From: Chryseobacterium cucumeris
GTDB taxonomy: Bacteria; Bacteroidota; Bacteroidia; Flavobacteriales; Weeksellaceae
Direction of reading: 5' to 3'
Assembly: GCF_016775705.1 (NCBI RefSeq)
Contig: NZ_CP068760.1
Location: 1,674,001 to 1,738,000 of the forward strand
Length of the DNA stretch: 64,000 nucleotides
The notes beneath the pieces were generated by a model. It was not told the DNA's origin. It saw nothing but the letters and a program-made list of their open reading frames with translations, and did no database searches. Of the stretch, positions 8,060-16,042 are shown in pieces. Positions within the stretch are counted from its first letter, which is position 1. Every line of letters starts with the position of its first letter. Made by a program: the position numbers and the translations under genes.

Positions 8060-9826
8060 TTATTGTTTTCTAAGTTCTGCTACTTTTTTCAGATAAACAT
8101 CGGTCTGATGAAGAAATTCCTGATCGGTCTGCTGTATTGTCACGTGAGGAATAATCCCCTGCCCTCTCTTCTGATCAGGAAGATTTTGAGCATCCTGAAT
8201 GACGTGAACAATAGAAAATCCTGTCTGGATTCCGGTATTGGGAAGTTCATACACCAAAGGAAGATGGCCATTATGTTCATAATAGCCTCCTACCGTTTCT
8301 TTTCCAATCACAACAGCATTGGTATAGGATTTAATAAGGGAAGCAAGGTGTGAAGCTGCAGAAGCTACCCTTTGATCAACAAGCAGATAAAGCTGTCCTT
8401 TAAAAGTTCTTTCATTAGGCAAAACGGATGGATTCTTGTCATCTGCCCAGTAATATTTTCCCTGAATACTTTTAGGGTAAAGCTGTTTCAGATAGGCATT
8501 AAGCCCGTGTTTATCCTGTACTCCGTTAGAGAGAAAAAGAGGAGTTATAATGAGTTTTTCCTCCAAAGGAACTTCATTGAATTGGGTGTAAGCATAGTGA
8601 CTGTCACGGAAAGGTCTTTGTGTAAGATAAGAGAATACTTTTTCATAAAGAGCTCCTGTGCCTCCTGTATTTCCTCTGAGATCAATGATCAGATTCTGTA
8701 TTTTTTCCTTTTCCAGAGTATCCATCATCTGATCAAGAAAAACACTGAATTTTTTATAGGCCGGATCTTCTTTTCCGGTGGCAAAATCAAATCCTCTCAA
8801 AGATAATCTGTAAATTCCTTCTCCTTCTTTGCTGAAGCTATATTTTTCAGACAGCAGTTTTTTGTCAAAGGCAAGCGAATATCTTGATTCCTGAAGTTTT
8901 TTGAAACTTTCCAATGGTATTCCTTCCAGAGAAACTTCTTTTACGGCACCATTCCATTTATATCGGATCACATAATTTTTATGGTTTCCGAATTCCATAT
9001 AAAATTTATCCAGCATTCCTCTTTCAAAACCTGTTGTTTCCTTGTAAGGCATGGAATAGCCATCAGAAAAATAGTATTGAGAGAAACGGCTGATCATTTC
9101 TTTTGCAGGAACTCCGTTGATGGAAAGAATTTCGGCACCAAGAGGTATTACTGCCTCTTTTGAATCCTGAAGCAGGCGTCCGTCAATATTCTTCAGAGTG
9201 ATGGGCAGATATTCAGGTTTCTGGGTGAGATAATAGGAGGCATGATTGGGTAAATCCGTATAATTATGGCAGCTTCCTTCAAATCCGGTAAGTCTGGCAA
9301 TGATTTTATAGAAATCAAAAATATTTTTACTGTTTCTGGCTTCCGCTTCTGCCTGCTGGTAGATGCTGTCTATCTGCTTTTTACTTCTGTACACATAGAG
9401 TCCGGAATTTGCTTTTTCCCTGATCAGGCGGAATGTTCTGAGATCTTCCACAAACTGATCGGAACTGAACTGGCCGTTCAGAACAGGTACGCTTTTAGAT
9501 TCAGCAATAGATACTTTTACGATTTTACTTTTTTCAAGATAAGATTTAGCCCAGATCTTTACTTCATATTTCTTTCCTTTTTCAGGAGTAAAATACAGGC
9601 GCTCGATACTTTTTATTCCTCTGGAATCATCCTGTTCTTTCAGTTTCTTTCCATCCATGAACAAAGCAATTCCCAGATTAGCATCAGCCGACTGTACCGA
9701 AATCCATGATGGTTTGTGGGCTTGTTGTGAATATTTCAGGGTGTCTCCCGGTTTAAGCTCCAGATGAGTCTGTGCATATGCACTGTTTAAGAATAGCAAA
9801 AGAGGAATGATAAGAGGTCTGGTCAT
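8060..9826 (-). CDS. S41 family (tail-specific protease-like) peptidase, exported
   Basis: This is a 588-residue exported protein. I start it at ATG 9826 (MTRPLIIPLLLFLNSAYA), which gives a clean signal peptide; the longer frame begins with TTG inside a promoter-like sequence. The N-terminal ~130 residues form a beta-rich domain (LKPGDTLKYSQ). A helical region with PDZ-like content follows (VIPLGAEILSINGVPAKEMI), then the S41 fold (NLIIDLRGNTGG and DQRVASAASHLASLI). In CtpA/Tsp proteins the catalytic Ser is followed 25 residues later by a Lys. Here that spacing falls on Gly in ETVGG, so this looks like the IRBP/Tricorn-like branch, which lacks that Lys, or an altered enzyme. It is transcribed alone between two spacers. 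The family call is firm; substrate unknown. Confidence 0.85.
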   Translation of the reverse strand: MTRPLIIPLLLFLNSAYAQTHLELKPGDTLKYSQQAHKPSWISVQSADANLGIALFMDGKKLKEQDDSRGIKSIERLYFTPEKGKKYEVKIWAKSYLEKSKIVKVSIAESKSVPVLNGQFSSDQFVEDLRTFRLIREKANSGLYVYRSKKQIDSIYQQAEAEARNSKNIFDFYKIIARLTGFEGSCHNYTDLPNHASYYLTQKPEYLPITLKNIDGRLLQDSKEAVIPLGAEILSINGVPAKEMISRFSQYYFSDGYSMPYKETTGFERGMLDKFYMEFGNHKNYVIRYKWNGAVKEVSLEGIPLESFKKLQESRYSLAFDKKLLSEKYSFSKEGEGIYRLSLRGFDFATGKEDPAYKKFSVFLDQMMDTLEKEKIQNLIIDLRGNTGGTGALYEKVFSYLTQRPFRDSHYAYTQFNEVPLEEKLIITPLFLSNGVQDKHGLNAYLKQLYPKSIQGKYYWADDKNPSVLPNERTFKGQLYLLVDQRVASAASHLASLIKSYTNAVVIGKETVGGYYEHNGHLPLVYELPNTGIQTGFSIVHVIQDAQNLPDQKRGQGIIPHVTIQQTDQEFLHQTDVYLKKVAELRKQ

Positions 9827-9902
9827 TATTATTTTTTTGAATGGGCTAATATACAAATTAACCTCAACCGATTGAATATTCTTCGGCTATTCCCTTTCAG
9901 CA

Positions 9903-10406
9903 CTATAGTTTCACACTCATATCCTGTACTTCTTCTGCAGAAAATCCATAGATCTGTGGTGTTTTTACATCCAGAAGGTTCAGATAGATATATAATTCTG
10001 CCCTGTGGTGGATTTCATGTTCTATCATAGCCCGGAGCCATTTCCACACAGAAATTTCATGATTGGCAGGAGTAAGGCATTTCCTGGTAAGATCCTCATC
10101 TGAAAGCCCTGTGATGATTTCAAGCGTCTGCCTATGCATTTCGTTAAAAAACTTAACGGTATCCCCATAGCCGTCGGCAAGGTCTTTACCACAACCCGGA
10201 TAAGCACTTTTCCTTCCTGATATGGTTTCGCCGTACATATACCTTTCGATGGCTGCAATATGTCTTATCTGATCTCCAATGGTAAATTTTCCCGGTTTAT
10301 AGGAAAAATCAATATGCTCAGGAGGAACAACTTCAATAATGCAGTTGGTTCTCTCTCTTATTTTTTCATAATAATCAATGAATGACTGTACAGTTTTTAT
10401 TTCCAT
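9903..10406 (-). CDS. DinB/YfiT-like putative metal-dependent hydrolase
   Basis: This 167-residue protein is of typical length for the DinB four-helix-bundle superfamily. His49 (GDQIRHIAAIERYMYG) and His130/His133-134 (MIEHEIHHRAELYIYL) match the three-histidine metal site of the family. Members include bacillithiol and mycothiol transferases and many uncharacterised stress proteins, and the sequence alone does not say which thiol or substrate is used. No signal peptide, so cytosolic. It stands alone on the minus strand, back to back with a TPR gene at 10554. Confidence 0.85.
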   Translation of the reverse strand: MEIKTVQSFIDYYEKIRERTNCIIEVVPPEHIDFSYKPGKFTIGDQIRHIAAIERYMYGETISGRKSAYPGCGKDLADGYGDTVKFFNEMHRQTLEIITGLSDEDLTRKCLTPANHEISVWKWLRAMIEHEIHHRAELYIYLNLLDVKTPQIYGFSAEEVQDMSVKL

Positions 10407-10509
10407 ATCTTTTGCCTGATTTTTATATAAAGTGAATATAAGAAATCTGACTTAGTGTTTCATCATAAACCATTCAGAATAAAAAAATCCCCGATAAGTG
10501 AGACTAAAA

Positions 10510-10539
10510 TTTGGATGCCTGGTAAATAACCTATATTTT
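10510..10539 (+). promoter_or_regulatory. Bacteroidota-type promoter for the TPR gene
   Basis: A -33 TTTG at 10510-10513 is separated by 18 bp from TATATTTT at 10532-10539, which matches TAnnTTTG in 7 of 8 bases. It ends 14 bp before the ATG at 10554. Confidence 0.5.
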
Positions 10540-10553
10540 AGTTAAAAATAACC

Positions 10554-11690
10554 ATGATGAAAAGAGGAATCTGCTTGTGTATTATTCTATTAAGCTTTAA
10601 AAATCTTACTGCCCAGTCTGCAAAAATTGATACTGAAAAACTTCTTGAGTATTATGAAACACAACGTTATGCTGATGCAGCTACTTATCTTCAGAGTATA
10701 TATCCCGGAGATACACAGGATATAAAAGCTCTGTCACAAATAGCCTATTGTAATATGATGGCCGGAAAACTACCGGAAGCAGAAAAAAATTATCTGAAGA
10801 TCAACACCATTCAACCCGACAGTGTGCCCACCTTATTCAGTTTGGCCAGTATCAATTCCAGACGGGGAAATGTTTCCAATGCCAAAACGTATCTTCAACA
10901 AATTATACGGCTGGACAGTCTTAATTTCAGTGCTTATAAACAGCTTGCTGCTTATGCAGAAACTCCTGAATCCAGACTTTCTTACCTCAAAAAAGCCAAT
11001 ACCCTTAATTCTGCAGATCCCGATGTAGCTTATGATCTTTCTGCAACTTACATCAGCCTCAAACAATACCAATCTGCATATGATATATTGAAAACAGCCA
11101 TTGCAGCCGATACTGAGAACTTTACTTTACTGCAGGCTCTACTGCCGGCTGCCAACCAACTCCACAAATATCCGGAAGTGATTGAAACAGGTGAAAAGCT
11201 CCTGAAAAACCATGCTGATGTCAATGTAATGAATGATCTCGGACAGGCCTATTTTTATGTAAAGGATTATCAGAAGTGTATCACGCTTTATAAAATACTG
11301 GAAGATATGGGAGTACAAAATGAAGGTACATTATATTTTATGGCCCTGAGCTATCGTGAACTGAAAGATTATAACAATGCTGCCCTCTATGCACAAAAGA
11401 CTATTGACGAAGCTGTTTCAGACCACACCAACCTTTATTATGCTGCACTGGCAGGCATTTATGAAGCTAAAAACCAGTATAATGATGCTGTGACAGCTTA
11501 TAAAAGAGGATTAACTTTTGGTACCAGCAATATTATTTATTACCGTTTGGGGCTTCTTTATGATCTCAATCTGAAGCAGTCTAAGAATGCCGCAACATAT
11601 TATCAGATGTACCTTAAAAACAATCCTGACCAAGACAAGGAAAAAGAGCAGATTGCCTATGCAAAAGGAAGAATTCCTGCTTTAAAATAG
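10554..11690 (+). CDS. Exported tetratricopeptide repeat protein
   Basis: This 378-residue protein has an N-terminal signal peptide (MMKRGICLCIILLSFKNLTA, cut before QSAK). Most of the remainder is TPR repeats, seen as recurrent A/L/Y-rich 34-residue units such as PEAEKNYLKINTIQPDS, NAKTYLQQIIRLDSL and DAVTAYKRGLTFGTSN. Periplasmic TPR proteins act as scaffolds in cell-envelope complexes and there is no catalytic domain here. It is preceded by its own promoter (10510-10539). Immediately after its stop comes the CRP-like dyad that seems to belong to the next gene. The second Met (10557) is an equally good start. No specific role can be read from the neighbours. Confidence 0.85.
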   Translation: MMKRGICLCIILLSFKNLTAQSAKIDTEKLLEYYETQRYADAATYLQSIYPGDTQDIKALSQIAYCNMMAGKLPEAEKNYLKINTIQPDSVPTLFSLASINSRRGNVSNAKTYLQQIIRLDSLNFSAYKQLAAYAETPESRLSYLKKANTLNSADPDVAYDLSATYISLKQYQSAYDILKTAIAADTENFTLLQALLPAANQLHKYPEVIETGEKLLKNHADVNVMNDLGQAYFYVKDYQKCITLYKILEDMGVQNEGTLYFMALSYRELKDYNNAALYAQKTIDEAVSDHTNLYYAALAGIYEAKNQYNDAVTAYKRGLTFGTSNIIYYRLGLLYDLNLKQSKNAATYYQMYLKNNPDQDKEKEQIAYAKGRIPALK

Positions 11691-11698
11691 ATAAGCTT

Positions 11699-11745
11699 TT
11701 GTGATTATAGTCACAAGAAGAATCTCCGGTGATCCGTTAATTTTG
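11699..11745 (+). promoter_or_regulatory. CRP-type dyad plus -7 box upstream of NTF2-like gene
   Basis: TTGTGATTATAGTCACAA (11699-11716) is an 18-bp near-perfect palindrome of the TGTGA-N6-TCACA type. An exact -7 box, TAATTTTG, lies at 11738-11745. No -33 TTTG is present at normal spacing. With a start site near 11751 the dyad centre is at about -43, close to the class II activator position of CRP. Confidence 0.55.
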
Positions 11746-11767
11746 TATAGACAATAAACAGAATATT

Positions 11768-12106
11768 ATGGACAATACAACGCAAAACATAGCAGAACGA
11801 TTTATCCAATATCTAAACGAAGAAAATTTTGATAAGGCAGAAAACTGTCTTGATCCTGATTTTAAATTTATAGGGGTAATGGGAAAGAGAGAAGGAGCCT
11901 CTGTTTACATCAAAGATATGAAGCAGATGAAGTTTAAGTATGAGATTCTTAAGACTTTTACTTCCGGTGAAGATGTTTGTTTCTGGTACAATATTGATAT
12001 GGGAGAAAAAACAATAGAATCTTCGGGATGGTATCACGTAAAGGATGGAAAGATCCGTACTTTAAAAGTTCTGTTTGATCCGAGACCTTTATTAAAAGAG
12101 TCTTAA
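11768..12106 (+). CDS. NTF2-like / SnoaL-like small protein
   Basis: This 112-residue protein has the cone-shaped alpha+beta NTF2-like fold pattern: an N-terminal helix (NIAERFIQYLNEENFDKAENCLDPDFKF), then strands ending in KDGKIRTLKVLFDPRPLL. SnoaL-like proteins range from isomerases and hydrolases to binding proteins, and no catalytic Asp/His pair can be assigned by eye. It is cytosolic. It has its own -7 box with a CRP-type dyad upstream, so it is probably switched by a Crp/Fnr regulator. Its last four bases overlap the stop of the convergent DUF6624 gene. Confidence 0.75.
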   Translation: MDNTTQNIAERFIQYLNEENFDKAENCLDPDFKFIGVMGKREGASVYIKDMKQMKFKYEILKTFTSGEDVCFWYNIDMGEKTIESSGWYHVKDGKIRTLKVLFDPRPLLKES

Positions 12107-12666
12107 ATCCATCCTGTTTTTTTCCTCCAGGCGGTATATTCAGCGTCTTTGCCATCAATTTCCGGAATGTCCTGGACCTCCGGGATTTTATTGATATCTG
12201 ATTCGGAAAGGACCCGCAGATTTACCTTTTCGCGTTCTGTATTTAAGTTTTCTTTGTTTTCTACGGGATAAATTATTCCTTCAGAGGTCAGCTGGGTACC
12301 ATACTTTTGAGGTTTACCCTGAAAAACCTGAATCCTGTCGTATAAATAGGCTTTATGGATAGGATTAATATCATTGCAATGCTTTTCCATCATAGCGTAG
12401 CTTGTTTTCATAAATTCGGGTTCGCCGATAGCATGCTGGATGATCAGCCATGCTGCATCATTAGCTTCCTCACCTACTTTTGAGATGGTAGGATAACCGA
12501 TTTCTGCTATAATTTCCCGCAGCCGTTGTGCATTGGCTCTATGAATAGTTTCCATTTCGGGATGATAACCTCCGGAAAGCGCTCCTGATTTCAATAGTTT
12601 TTCTCTTATGGACAGGTCTTTGTCAGCAAGTTCAATCAGTTCTTTTTCAAAAGGAAGATGGTTCAT
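12103..12666 (-). CDS. DUF6624-like protein
   Basis: This 187-residue cytosolic protein carries a pattern I associate with DUF6624: NAQRLREIIAEIGYPTISKVG, then DAAWLIIQHAIGEPEFM, and near the C-terminus AYLYDRIQVFQGKPQKYGTQ. The biochemical role of the family is not known to me. It is followed on the minus strand by nothing (convergent with 11768-12106) and preceded by a small AAA NTPase gene 52 bp upstream. The spacer between them consists of degenerate GATAATT-like repeats. Confidence 0.7.
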   Translation of the reverse strand: MNHLPFEKELIELADKDLSIREKLLKSGALSGGYHPEMETIHRANAQRLREIIAEIGYPTISKVGEEANDAAWLIIQHAIGEPEFMKTSYAMMEKHCNDINPIHKAYLYDRIQVFQGKPQKYGTQLTSEGIIYPVENKENLNTEREKVNLRVLSESDINKIPEVQDIPEIDGKDAEYTAWRKKTGWI

Positions 12667-12718
12667 ACTTGATAATTGATAATCGATGAGTGATAATTAA
12701 TAGGTGATGAAAAATACT
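12667..12718. repeat. Degenerate GATAATT-type intergenic repeat
   Basis: The spacer contains repeated TGATAATT words (near 12671, 12678 and 12691) with TCGATGAGTGATAATTAATA in the middle. A similar spacer with GCGATGAATGATTAATTA lies at 43027-43060. This suggests a dispersed family of low-complexity intergenic sequence. Confidence 0.45.
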
Positions 12719-13270
12719 TTATATGAGCCTGTCAAGGATAAAACGGGCTCTGTTTTCTACTGAAATTTTTGGGACTTCTATGATATTGTAACCATATTCC
12801 TGATAAATTTCGTTCATACATTCAAAGGTAAGCATAGATTTCTCGAAGGTTTGTTTTCTTTCAGGGTCATTTTCGTAAATCTCTTTCCATGGCGGCAGAA
12901 TGAAAACATTGTTATGATAAATCATTTCTCTTGCTTTAACCTCCATAGATTCCGGAACAGCAATATTTTCAAGTTTCATATAACCAAGTGTATCCAGTAT
13001 TCCACGGTCAAAGAAAACAGGTTTTGCAGAAGTTGTCTGACTTATTCCCAGGTAGGTTTTTACGGATTCTTCGAACATCAGTTCTGCAAAAAGTTCTTTG
13101 TTAAGCCATGGAAGCCCTTCTCCACCGGAATCCATCTGTTCTTTAATGATTCTCCTTCCTTCTTCAGGTACAGTTATCAGTTCACGGTGGCTTAATTCAT
13201 CCAGCAACGTTGTTTTTCCTGCTCCCGGACCTCCGGTAATGATATAGAATGTTGAAATATTCTGTTTCAT
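12719..13270 (-). CDS. Small AAA family ATPase/kinase (NadR-kinase-like P-loop)
   Basis: This 183-residue P-loop protein has Walker A GGPGAGKTT at residues 13-21 and DRGILDTLGYM near 95, an arrangement typical of nucleoside/nucleotide kinase-like AAA_28 domains. Conserved flanks are VPEEGRRIIKEQ and a C-terminal YGYNIIEVPKISVENRARFIL. Proteins of this type are often small kinases acting on cofactors or metabolites, and the substrate cannot be read here. It is located between the luciferase-like oxidoreductase and the DUF6624 gene on the same strand. Confidence 0.8.
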   Translation of the reverse strand: MKQNISTFYIITGGPGAGKTTLLDELSHRELITVPEEGRRIIKEQMDSGGEGLPWLNKELFAELMFEESVKTYLGISQTTSAKPVFFDRGILDTLGYMKLENIAVPESMEVKAREMIYHNNVFILPPWKEIYENDPERKQTFEKSMLTFECMNEIYQEYGYNIIEVPKISVENRARFILDRLI

Positions 13271-13289
13271 GGGTTTGAATTATAGTATA

Positions 13290-13328
13290 AAACTCCACCA
13301 TACAGCAGAATTTCATACTGCGGAGTTT
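13290..13328 (-). terminator. Hairpin at the end of the LLM oxidoreductase gene
   Basis: AAACTCC (13290-13296) pairs with GGAGTTT (13322-13328), with GCAG/CTGC inside. Read on the minus strand it is followed by TTATAC. It overlaps the stop codon of the gene ending at 13327. The T-run is short, so termination may be partial. Confidence 0.45.
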
Positions 13329-14322
13329 ATCTGTTATTTTTAATGATACTTTTATACGTGTTGATGCGGTCTTCTTCCCGGTACATATTACACAATATCA
13401 GGAGATCATCGGTATTGTACTTTTGGGCAATTTCATCTAATCTCTGGTTAACAGATCCCGGTGTTTCTATAATAATTCTGTTTAAAACCGTATAGAATTC
13501 TTCTTCATCCTTGGTTCCCAGAATCTTCTGTTCCACCACTTCCGGAGAAAGAACCGCATCCGGACTTTCTAATTTCCGGGACTGTAAAAACTGATAGGCC
13601 ATTCCGTACGCATTCCGTCTGGCATCTTCTATTGTATCTGCTACTGATACCGATACGGCAACCTGCAGAGAAGGCCGGGAAAAATATTGTGTTATGTCAA
13701 ATTCTCTGAGATAAGTATCTGTATTTTCCTTTCCGTTCTCACTATTCATAAAAGCAGCGAATGAATATCCAACTCCATGCTTTGCAGCTTCCCGGGCGGA
13801 GGTCATTCCTGAGCCCAGCCACATAATTTCCGGAATATGCTGTACATGAGTCGGCTGTGCAATAAGTCCATCATAAACTCCTTCTTCGTCCTTTATGAAT
13901 TGAATGATCTCTTCCAGCTTTGTTTCCATATTGGATAAAACTACCGGTTTATGATTGTTCAGTGCCATGACAGCATCTTTTAAACCTCCGGGAGCTTTTC
14001 CCAGGCCGAGAATAAAGCGTTCAGGATATAGTGTTGATAACATTTTAGTCCATTCTGCAATCTTATAGGCAGAATAGTTTCTCATCATGATTCCGGCAGT
14101 TCCTATTTTAATCCGGTTTGTTTTGCTGAGAGCAATTGCAGCTAAAAGCTCGGGACTGGAACTTCCATAAGCTTCTACTCCATGATGTTCGGAATACATG
14201 ATGCTGTGAAACCCTGTTTCTTCAGCCATTACAGCAAGATTAAGACTGTTTTTCAATGCAGATGCCGCACTGCCGCCCATGGTAGCGGGTGACTGATCTA
14301 ATATCCCTAATTTCAGCTTCAT
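13327..14322 (-). CDS. LLM class flavin-dependent oxidoreductase
   Basis: This 331-residue luciferase-like TIM-barrel flavoprotein is the usual single-domain length. Signature stretches are LNLAVMAEETGFHSIMYSEH, ELLAAIALSKTNRIKIGTAG and PERFILGLGKAPGG, which match the MsnO8/YvbT-like subgroup. Such enzymes bind reduced FMN or F420; FMN is expected in this phylum. It lies 65 bp downstream of a HxlR regulator gene on the same strand and is probably co-transcribed with it. HxlR regulators commonly control flavin or quinone-related enzymes and efflux. The substrate is unknown. Confidence 0.87.
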   Translation of the reverse strand: MKLKLGILDQSPATMGGSAASALKNSLNLAVMAEETGFHSIMYSEHHGVEAYGSSSPELLAAIALSKTNRIKIGTAGIMMRNYSAYKIAEWTKMLSTLYPERFILGLGKAPGGLKDAVMALNNHKPVVLSNMETKLEEIIQFIKDEEGVYDGLIAQPTHVQHIPEIMWLGSGMTSAREAAKHGVGYSFAAFMNSENGKENTDTYLREFDITQYFSRPSLQVAVSVSVADTIEDARRNAYGMAYQFLQSRKLESPDAVLSPEVVEQKILGTKDEEEFYTVLNRIIIETPGSVNQRLDEIAQKYNTDDLLILCNMYREEDRINTYKSIIKNNR

Positions 14323-14387
14323 ACTGTTGGATCAATTTTATGGTGAAGGTATAAAAAAAGCTTTATGTAACAGAAAATGAAGTGTTA

Positions 14388-14744
14388 TCATTCTTTAGGC
14401 GGGAAGACAATTCCCTCATCCTTAATCAGATCGTAACCAAATTTCATGATAGTTTCAATAACCGGAATGGCTTTCTCTCCTTTCTTTGTAAGACTATACT
14501 CTACTTTTGGAGGAATTACGGGAAATACTTCCCTGTGAATCATCTCTTTAGCTTCCAGCTCACGCAGCTGACTGGTGAGCATTTTATCTGTAATATGAGG
14601 AATATCCTTTTTAAGCTCGCTAAAACGGAGTGGCTTCTCCTGCAGTCTCCACAAAATCGGCATCTTCCATGTTCCGCCGATATGGCTTAACGCAAATTCA
14701 ATAGGGGTATAATACAGTCTTTTATCATGGAAAAATTCAGGCAT
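14388..14744 (-). CDS. HxlR family transcriptional regulator
   Basis: This 118-residue winged helix-turn-helix protein has the HxlR pattern: FALSHIGGTWKMPILWRL, LRFSELKKDIPHITDKML, SQLRELEAKEMIHREV and the wing PPKVEYSLTKKGE. There is no cysteine, so it is not the YodB-type thiol sensor. It is divergent from an MFS exporter gene across 102 bp that contains a 13-bp direct repeat (14774-14805), which is the likely operator. It is upstream of the LLM oxidoreductase. The obvious model is a drug- or metabolite-responsive switch for the exporter and the oxidoreductase; the ligand is unknown. Confidence 0.88.
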   Translation of the reverse strand: MPEFFHDKRLYYTPIEFALSHIGGTWKMPILWRLQEKPLRFSELKKDIPHITDKMLTSQLRELEAKEMIHREVFPVIPPKVEYSLTKKGEKAIPVIETIMKFGYDLIKDEGIVFPPKE

Positions 14745-14773
14745 AACAACGTTTTTTAGATTTACACTTTCAG

Positions 14774-14805
14774 AAAGGTAAGTATAGAACTAAAAGGTAA
14801 GTATA
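14774..14805. promoter_or_regulatory. 13-bp direct repeat, probable HxlR operator
   Basis: AAAGGTAAGTATA occurs at 14774-14786 and again at 14793-14805. The period is 19 bp. It lies in the divergent spacer between the HxlR gene and the MFS gene. Confidence 0.55.
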
Positions 14806-14846
14806 TAGTTTTCTGATAGTCTATTCTGCAAATTTGCAAAAAAATA

Positions 14847-15986
14847 ATGAATATGAACAGAAATCTTTATGTACTGGCACTAGGTGTTTTCGGAATTACC
14901 ACTACAGAGTTCGGAGTGATTGGAGTATTACCCGAACTTGCTTCCGCATTCCGGGTTTCCATTGAAAAAGCGGGATGGCTGCTGAGTGCATTTGCATTGA
15001 TCGTTGCTGTTTTCGGGCCGTTCATGCTTCTTATATTGTCTTCTTTCAAAAGGAAAAACTTATTGATTTTTTCTTTATCGGTTTTTGTTGCTGCCAATAT
15101 CCTGTCTGCATTTATTACCAATTTTTATCTCCTTCTCATCGTTAGAATGATTCCTGCATTTTTTCATCCGTTATACTGGTCCATTGCTTTATCTGTCGCC
15201 GGGCAAACCTCAGATCCTGCAGAGAAATCCAGGGCTGTTAGTATTATTTTTTCCGGACTTACACTAGCAACGGTTTTAGGAGTGCCATTGGCAACATTTA
15301 TGTCTGACCTGCTTTCCTGGCAATCCTCTTTTTTACTTACCGCTTCCATTAATGGAGTTGCTCTGGCGGGAGTATGGTTTTATCTGCCATCCATTCAGAA
15401 TCCGGAAACATCTTCAGGTAAATTTCCCATTAAAATATTCCGGAATAAACATCTATGGAACGGGCTTTTTCTGGCATTCTTCATCATTGCAGCCATGTAT
15501 TCAACTTATGGTTATATGGCAGATTTTTTAAAGAATGTCACCCAAATGAACGGGAAACAGATCAGTATACTATTTTTTCTGTTTGGAACCGCAGGAATTG
15601 CAGGAAACAGAATTGCAGGAAAATATATGAGCAGGTTTCCGTTTCAGACTACTTTTGTGTTCCTGATTTTATTATCCGGAATTCACCTTCTGGTTGGGCA
15701 TTACGGAAGTTATTTTACACCGATGATTTTTATTGTAACTTTTTGGGGGCTTATTCATTCCGGAGGTTTTCTGATCAGCAATATCAATGTAACGTCTTCC
15801 TCATCAGAGACCTCTGAGTTCATCAACAGTATTTTTACTTCCTGCGGGAATTTTGCGGTTACTGCAGGTACTCTTTTGGGAGGTTTTTGGATTGACCGTT
15901 ATGGTCTAGAAAATATAATGTGGTCAAGTATTGCCGGTCTTGTTCTTGCCATGATTGTACTGCTTGTTAAAAGGAACAGACATTAA
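14847..15986 (+). CDS. MFS transporter (AraJ/YdhP-type efflux permease)
   Basis: This 379-residue inner-membrane protein has about twelve hydrophobic helices. The N-terminal motif ITTTEFGVIGVLPELASAF is characteristic of the DHA1 sugar/drug exporter branch (AraJ, YdhP, PbuE). Motif-like RMIPAFFHPLYWSIALSVA and LGVPLATFMSDLLSW follow in helices 4-5. Substrates of the branch include arabinose, purines and antibiotics. It is divergent from a HxlR regulator, which is the common arrangement for inducible drug efflux. ATG at 14853 is an alternative start. A strong shared terminator follows at 16001-16029. Confidence 0.88.
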   Translation: MNMNRNLYVLALGVFGITTTEFGVIGVLPELASAFRVSIEKAGWLLSAFALIVAVFGPFMLLILSSFKRKNLLIFSLSVFVAANILSAFITNFYLLLIVRMIPAFFHPLYWSIALSVAGQTSDPAEKSRAVSIIFSGLTLATVLGVPLATFMSDLLSWQSSFLLTASINGVALAGVWFYLPSIQNPETSSGKFPIKIFRNKHLWNGLFLAFFIIAAMYSTYGYMADFLKNVTQMNGKQISILFFLFGTAGIAGNRIAGKYMSRFPFQTTFVFLILLSGIHLLVGHYGSYFTPMIFIVTFWGLIHSGGFLISNINVTSSSSETSEFINSIFTSCGNFAVTAGTLLGGFWIDRYGLENIMWSSIAGLVLAMIVLLVKRNRH

Positions 15987-16000
15987 GTTGTAATAAAAAG

Positions 16001-16034
16001 CAAAGCTTTCCATGAAATGGAAGGCTTTGTTTAT
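16001..16034. terminator. Bidirectional terminator between MFS and peptide genes
   Basis: CAAAGCTTTCCAT (16001-16013) pairs with ATGGAAGGCTTTG (16017-16029) with one G-U pair and loop gaa. The T-run is TTTAT on plus; CTTTTTAT follows the stem on minus. It serves the MFS gene and the convergent double-glycine peptide gene. Confidence 0.8.
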
Positions 16035-16042
16035 AGAAATAA

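Noticed and set aside
9266..9709. 147-codon plus frame
   Set aside because: Antisense to the S41 peptidase, with composition of a random complement.
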